DNA of 64,000 nt from Chitinophaga lutea (lineage in GTDB: Bacteria; Bacteroidota; Bacteroidia; Chitinophagales; Chitinophagaceae): contig NZ_RPDH01000002.1 of the NCBI RefSeq assembly GCF_003813775.1, positions 248,001 to 312,000 on the forward strand, given 5' to 3'. Positions 61,301 to 64,000 of the stretch are shown here, piece after piece (position 1 is the first letter of the stretch; each line of letters begins with the position of its first letter). The notes beneath the pieces are model-generated. The model saw only the letters and a list, made by a program, of their open reading frames with translations, was not told the origin of the DNA and searched no databases. Both the position numbers and the translations under genes were made by a program.

Positions 61301-61416
61301 GGAAGCACTGGGATCCCGAGCTGAACGATACGGGCACCAGCTCCAATAACTACACCCGTGGCGAGTCTTATCCCAACATCAAGGCCTACAATTTCGGCGT
61401 AAGGGTCACTTTTTAA
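58309..61416 (+). CDS. SusC/RagA-family TonB-dependent receptor, sialidase locus
   Basis: A 1035-residue receptor with signal LCLFILTVLLSAAAFGQ. The regulatory-like domain is VSGKVTDELDAPVIGASIRI to SFIGYKSVRFAV. Next are the TonB-box-like VSIVGYG, the plug (VRDIASMLGGRIAGMITTSR, RTPLIIIDGVPDRALND, AVYGTRGANGVIIITTKKG) and the 22-strand barrel. Position before SusD and a sialidase suggests import of sialic acid or of sialylated or desialylated glycans, as for NanU-type systems; this is inference from the neighbour. Confidence 0.92.
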   Translation: MNKSLRTCTRLCLFILTVLLSAAAFGQARILNVSGKVTDELDAPVIGASIRITGTRLGTLTDKDGHYTLAVSPADSLDFSFIGYKSVRFAVKNRVDINVKLEAAAGGLNEVSIVGYGQQKKISVIGAQSTLNAEELKLPVRDIASMLGGRIAGMITTSRGGGPGQDNSGFLVRGVSTFGTSVRTPLIIIDGVPDRALNDVDPEDIQTFTVLKDAVSTAVYGTRGANGVIIITTKKGVAGKPSVKVELNQGMTRFVQVPELLDAPTWMTLYNEALTTRGRAALYTDERINLHRTGADKDLYPNMNWYDEIFRKAGMTQRANINISGGSDKATYYISAGYYGETGLVKNDPEQTGYDSKSYYRRYNFTANIGVNVTNTTRVDLNISSIIDRRNGPWNGDGSNASNNLFAQVLRVPPHIIPGRYSNGAYSMYPGGFSSPNRIAYDIGAGNDYSATIRPNLRLKQDLDMITKGLSVSGLFAFDIYTDGTTATSKNSPAEYATGRDANGNLLTQITRDGSGTLTFFSARSSTRRMYSEASLNYGRTFGKHEVGGLFLFNQSEYVDGNAATFTSAVPFRNRGFTGRATYGYDNRYYLEGNFGYTGSENFSPRNRYGFFPSAGVGYVVSNEPFYAPLKEIMPYFKLRYSYGLTGNGGFSTRFLYLTQLSKTAATGYQFGVPSSLSPAYSGYAESQIATDPSWETSYRHNLGIEMNFFNNDLKLVTELFREMRKGVLRADQTIPGISGFGGVNPTRNIGVVRNKGIDVTLTYRKTLSEQKWVNITGTFTYNRNTNLEDGLPPQRYPWMEWKGKEVDAKTLYIAEGLFKDQAEIDRHAIQSGDTRPGDIKYKDLNEDGIIDANDIARIDVSGTPKMMYGVNLSFGYKGFDIGAFIQGTGKVYLNYGIGDGTRPFNSGPISGGLMSMVADRWTEDNPNPNAFYPRLSTNQDPNSNYLNSTWWLKPSDFIRLKSAEIGYTLNAALVKRYGIKNLRMFINGTNLITISRWKHWDPELNDTGTSSNNYTRGESYPNIKAYNFGVRVTF

Positions 61417-61434
61417 CAGCACAAGCATCAAACC

Positions 61435-63258
61435 ATGAAACACATCATATCAATTTTGATCATCGCGATACTCCTGTTCACCGGCTGTAAAAAAGGCTTT
61501 TTCGACAATGCGCCGAAAGACCTGCAGACCATCGACATGGTGTTCCAGAACAAACTGGAAGCGGAAAACTGGCTGGCCGGCGTTTACAACCGCCTGCCCG
61601 ACGTATGGGCCGACGGCAACGTAACCGGCAGGGGCCTGGCGGAACTGAGCGACGAACTGGAACTCTCATCGCCCTCCGCCATTGGGGCCGGCAGCCTCAG
61701 CAGCCAGAGCGCCATCAACGTGTACACGAACTATTACCAGGCCATCCGCCTCGCCAATATTTTTATGGCCAACATCAATAACAGCAAAACCAACCTGCTG
61801 AAGGAACCGAACGGCGCGGAGCTCATCCGCCAGTATACGGGCGAAGCGCGTTTCCTGCGGGCGAACTACTACTGGATGCTGATCAGGCTCTACGGGCCGG
61901 TGGTACTGGTAGGCGACCGGGTGGCGGGCGTGGACGATAACTTCCAGCTGCCCCGCAATACCTGGAAGGAATGTATCGACTACATCCTTGCCGAAATGGA
62001 CTCCGCCAAGGCGCTGGTGCCGGAAAAACACATCGTGCCTTCTTCCGGCGCGGACGACCTGTCGCAAACCGGCCGCATCACCAAACTCATCGTGGACGCC
62101 GTGAAAAGCCAGGTGATGCTGTACGACGCCAGCCCGCTGTTTAACGGCAACGCGGATTTTGCCGCCTTCAAAAACACCGACGGCAAGCAGCTCATGAACC
62201 TCACCGCCGATCCGTCGAAGTGGGCGAAAGCAGCAGCGGCCGCCAAAGCGACGATCGACTATGCGGAGGCCAGCGGCAAAAAATTATACAGAGTCACCAA
62301 TACCGATCCCTTCCTGGCCGCGGTGAACTCACTGCGGGGATTGTTCCTGACAGGCTGGAGCGATGAAGGTATCTGGATCAGGACGAATACGGCCTATGCG
62401 GTATGGGAGGAAGATGCGGCGCCCCGCGCGGCGAACGGCACCAAAACCAACGCCGTATTGTCGCTGCCGCAGGAGATGGTCGATAAATACCGCATGATCA
62501 ATGGCAGGAACATCGATGAAAGCGGCAGCAACTACGTGGAAGCGGGGTTCACCAACACCGCGAAAGCCAACTTCTACGTGGCCGGCACGTCCAACATGTA
62601 CGTGAACCGCGAGCCGCGGTTTTATGTGAACGTGACCTTCAATGGCTCCACCGTTCCCTTCGTGCCTAAAACGGGCGTTACGCGCGTGGAATTCTGGCCG
62701 GCGGGCAACTCCGGCAACGCCAACGGCAGCCAGACGATGTTCCCCAAAACGGGGTACCTCGTACGCAAGAACACCAACGTAAGCCGCAACCTCCAGACCA
62801 ACGCCGGCAACGTGGTGCGCCCGGCGATGTATATCCGCCTGGCGGAACTGTACCTCAACTACGCCGAAGCGCTCAATGAATCCAATCCCGGTCACACGGA
62901 TGTGCTGACGTATCTCAACGCGGTACGCACCCGCGCAGGCATCCCGGCCGTAGCGCCCGGTCTGGACCAGGCCGCCATGCGCGCGCTCATCCAGCGCGAA
63001 CGCTGCATCGAGCTGGCTTACGAAGGCCACCGCTTCTATGACATCCGTCGCTGGAAAATCGTCAACCAGCCGGAAGGCCGGCAGGCAGGGGAATTCCACG
63101 GCATGAACGTGTTCACGGGCCAGGGGCTCGGCGATGTGGCCTACTACGCCCGCACCAGAACGAGCACCCGCATCTGGTACGACCGTTACAACCTGCTGCC
63201 GTTGCCGCAGAGTGAAGTCAATAAAAATTTAAAAATGGTGCAAACCCTCGGATACTAA
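61435..63258 (+). CDS. SusD/RagB-family surface lipoprotein, sialidase locus
   Basis: A 607-residue lipoprotein with signal MKHIISILIIAILLFTGC (lipobox TGC). The SusD fold is seen in TGEARFLRANYYWMLIRLYGPVVLVGD, RLAELYLNYAEALNESNPGH and QRERCIELAYEGHRFYDIRRW, and the end is NLLPLPQSEVNKN. It is longer than average, which is common among SusD proteins for larger glycans. It starts 18 bases after the SusC gene and ends two bases before the sialidase gene, so the three are one transcript. Confidence 0.92.
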   Translation: MKHIISILIIAILLFTGCKKGFFDNAPKDLQTIDMVFQNKLEAENWLAGVYNRLPDVWADGNVTGRGLAELSDELELSSPSAIGAGSLSSQSAINVYTNYYQAIRLANIFMANINNSKTNLLKEPNGAELIRQYTGEARFLRANYYWMLIRLYGPVVLVGDRVAGVDDNFQLPRNTWKECIDYILAEMDSAKALVPEKHIVPSSGADDLSQTGRITKLIVDAVKSQVMLYDASPLFNGNADFAAFKNTDGKQLMNLTADPSKWAKAAAAAKATIDYAEASGKKLYRVTNTDPFLAAVNSLRGLFLTGWSDEGIWIRTNTAYAVWEEDAAPRAANGTKTNAVLSLPQEMVDKYRMINGRNIDESGSNYVEAGFTNTAKANFYVAGTSNMYVNREPRFYVNVTFNGSTVPFVPKTGVTRVEFWPAGNSGNANGSQTMFPKTGYLVRKNTNVSRNLQTNAGNVVRPAMYIRLAELYLNYAEALNESNPGHTDVLTYLNAVRTRAGIPAVAPGLDQAAMRALIQRERCIELAYEGHRFYDIRRWKIVNQPEGRQAGEFHGMNVFTGQGLGDVAYYARTRTSTRIWYDRYNLLPLPQSEVNKNLKMVQTLGY

Positions 63259-63260
63259 TC

Positions 63261-64000
63261 ATGAAGAAAATTTCCGGATTTGTGTTTTGCTGCCTCCTGC
63301 CTGCCGCCCTCGCGGCACAGGAGGCAGTCGTGCGAAAATATAAAGTACCCGTGCTCACGGGTAAATCCATCAACCCCGTTATCCGCATCCGTGTAGATGC
63401 GCAGGATGACGGCGACACGCTGCGCCAGGTGGACGTATCGGTAAAGGGGGGAACGCTCGCCAACATCCGCATTTACGCGGCGGGCAGTGAAAGCGCCCTG
63501 CTGAAAGCCGGTCACCTGGAAGGCAAAACGCTCTTCGCCGAAGCGCCCGCCCGTGAAAAGACGGTACTGAAAGGCAGCGCCGCGCTGAAACGCGGCGCGA
63601 ATTATTTCTGGGTAACGGTGGCGCCGTCGCCGCGCATCGCGCTGTCGGCGAAGCTGCACATCAACGCCACCACCGTCCGCACCGCAAAAAAAACGATACC
63701 ATTACCTGCGGATACCTATGCCCACAGAACTGGTGTGGCGCTGCGCCAGCACTGGCAGGACAGCGTGCACACCTACCGCATTCCCGGCCTGGCCACCGCC
63801 AAAAACGGTACGTTGCTCGCGATCTACGACGTGCGCCGCGAAACAGGCCGGGACTTGCAGGGCAATATCGACATCGGCCTGTCGAGAAGTTTCGACAAGG
63901 GCAAAACCTGGCAGCCGATGCAGATCGTGCTGGACATGGGCGAGTGGGGCGGCCTGCCGGAGAAATTCAACGGCGTGTCTGACGCCAATGTGCTGGTGGA
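63261..64000 (+). CDS. Exo-alpha-sialidase, partial (cut by window end)
   Basis: The first 246 residues are present. A signal peptide (GFVFCCLLPAALAAQ) is followed by an N-terminal beta domain of about 140 residues (sialidase N-terminal or carbohydrate-binding type) and the start of the six-bladed propeller. The RIP motif is YRIPG at 172-176 with the catalytic-triad arginine, the acid/base region is LLAIYDVRRE with Asp190, and the first Asp box SRSFDKGKTW is at 208-217. The enzyme hydrolyses terminal sialic acids in the periplasm or at the surface. The nucleophile Tyr/Glu region and the later Asp boxes lie outside the window. Confidence 0.9.
   Translation, partial: MKKISGFVFCCLLPAALAAQEAVVRKYKVPVLTGKSINPVIRIRVDAQDDGDTLRQVDVSVKGGTLANIRIYAAGSESALLKAGHLEGKTLFAEAPAREKTVLKGSAALKRGANYFWVTVAPSPRIALSAKLHINATTVRTAKKTIPLPADTYAHRTGVALRQHWQDSVHTYRIPGLATAKNGTLLAIYDVRRETGRDLQGNIDIGLSRSFDKGKTWQPMQIVLDMGEWGGLPEKFNGVSDANVLV

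Noticed and set aside
1..64000. tRNA, rRNA, insertion sequence, integrase or prophage genes
   Set aside because: No T-loop-like sequences, transposase motifs or phage structural clusters were found when reading the gaps and genes.

Overview
The window looks like chromosomal DNA of a gliding-type Bacteroidota, most likely family Chitinophagaceae and close to Chitinophaga. The grounds are three SusC/SusD outer-membrane pairs, a type IX secretion substrate with a gliding-type C-terminal domain beside a PorP/SprF protein, LuxR-type two-component systems with TPR sensors, many lipoproteins, moderately high GC, and promoters of the Bacteroidota form TTTG-N19/20-TAnnTTTG with no consistent Shine-Dalgarno sequences. 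I saw no rRNA, tRNA, CRISPR array, insertion sequence or integrase.

Layout. 1-6.3 kb (mostly minus strand): a truncated universal stress protein, a small hypothetical gene, a TetA-like MFS exporter, then a tight three-gene operon of poorly known proteins (a GVxGxS decapeptide-repeat protein with a tail-fibre-like C-terminal domain, a membrane protein with an HELVH zinc motif, and an LNPQPLPPGD-motif protein) and a lipoprotein. 6.5-9.3 kb: a four-gene operon coupling two unknown proteins to a NarL-type histidine kinase and response regulator. 9.6-17.8 kb: a class C beta-lactamase-fold hydrolase, then a complete RND efflux operon (TolC, RND pump, adaptor) with an AraC regulator upstream. 17.9-26.2 kb: an ATPase, then a SusC-SusD operon with a HExxH lipoprotein and a second lipoprotein. 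26.2-35.9 kb: an M48 protease, a second SusC-SusD pair behind a 500-base leader, exonuclease III, a cysteine-rich protein, a second serine hydrolase, a lipoprotein and a fasciclin protein. 36.2-37.2 kb: a low-GC pair resembling a toxin-antitoxin module. 37.2-41.4 kb: a small barrel protein, an orphan LuxR regulator facing a TPR histidine kinase/response regulator pair across a perfect palindrome, and a 92-bp tandem duplication. 41.6-51.6 kb: a low-GC membrane protein, a tailspike-like beta-helix protein, and a three-gene operon for a 1790-residue Calx-beta type IX substrate with PorP/SprF and a TPR/PD40 protein. 51.9-58.1 kb: a TPR lipoprotein, a DinB protein, a CPCC protein, a RibD-type reductase, an orphan ketoacyl synthase III, a lipoprotein and a methyltransferase. 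58.3-64 kb: a third SusC-SusD pair followed by a sialidase cut by the window edge, probably a sialoglycan utilisation locus.

How the genes work together. The efflux genes form one transport unit under likely AraC control. The 18.7-26.1 kb and 58.3-64 kb loci each pair a TonB-dependent importer with surface lipoproteins or an enzyme acting on the same substrate. The Calx-beta protein, PorP/SprF and TPR/PD40 protein look like one adhesin/secretion module. The most likely undescribed systems are the decapeptide-repeat operon, the four-gene sensory operon and the toxin-antitoxin-like pair. Functions are read from motifs and neighbours only; no database search was possible.
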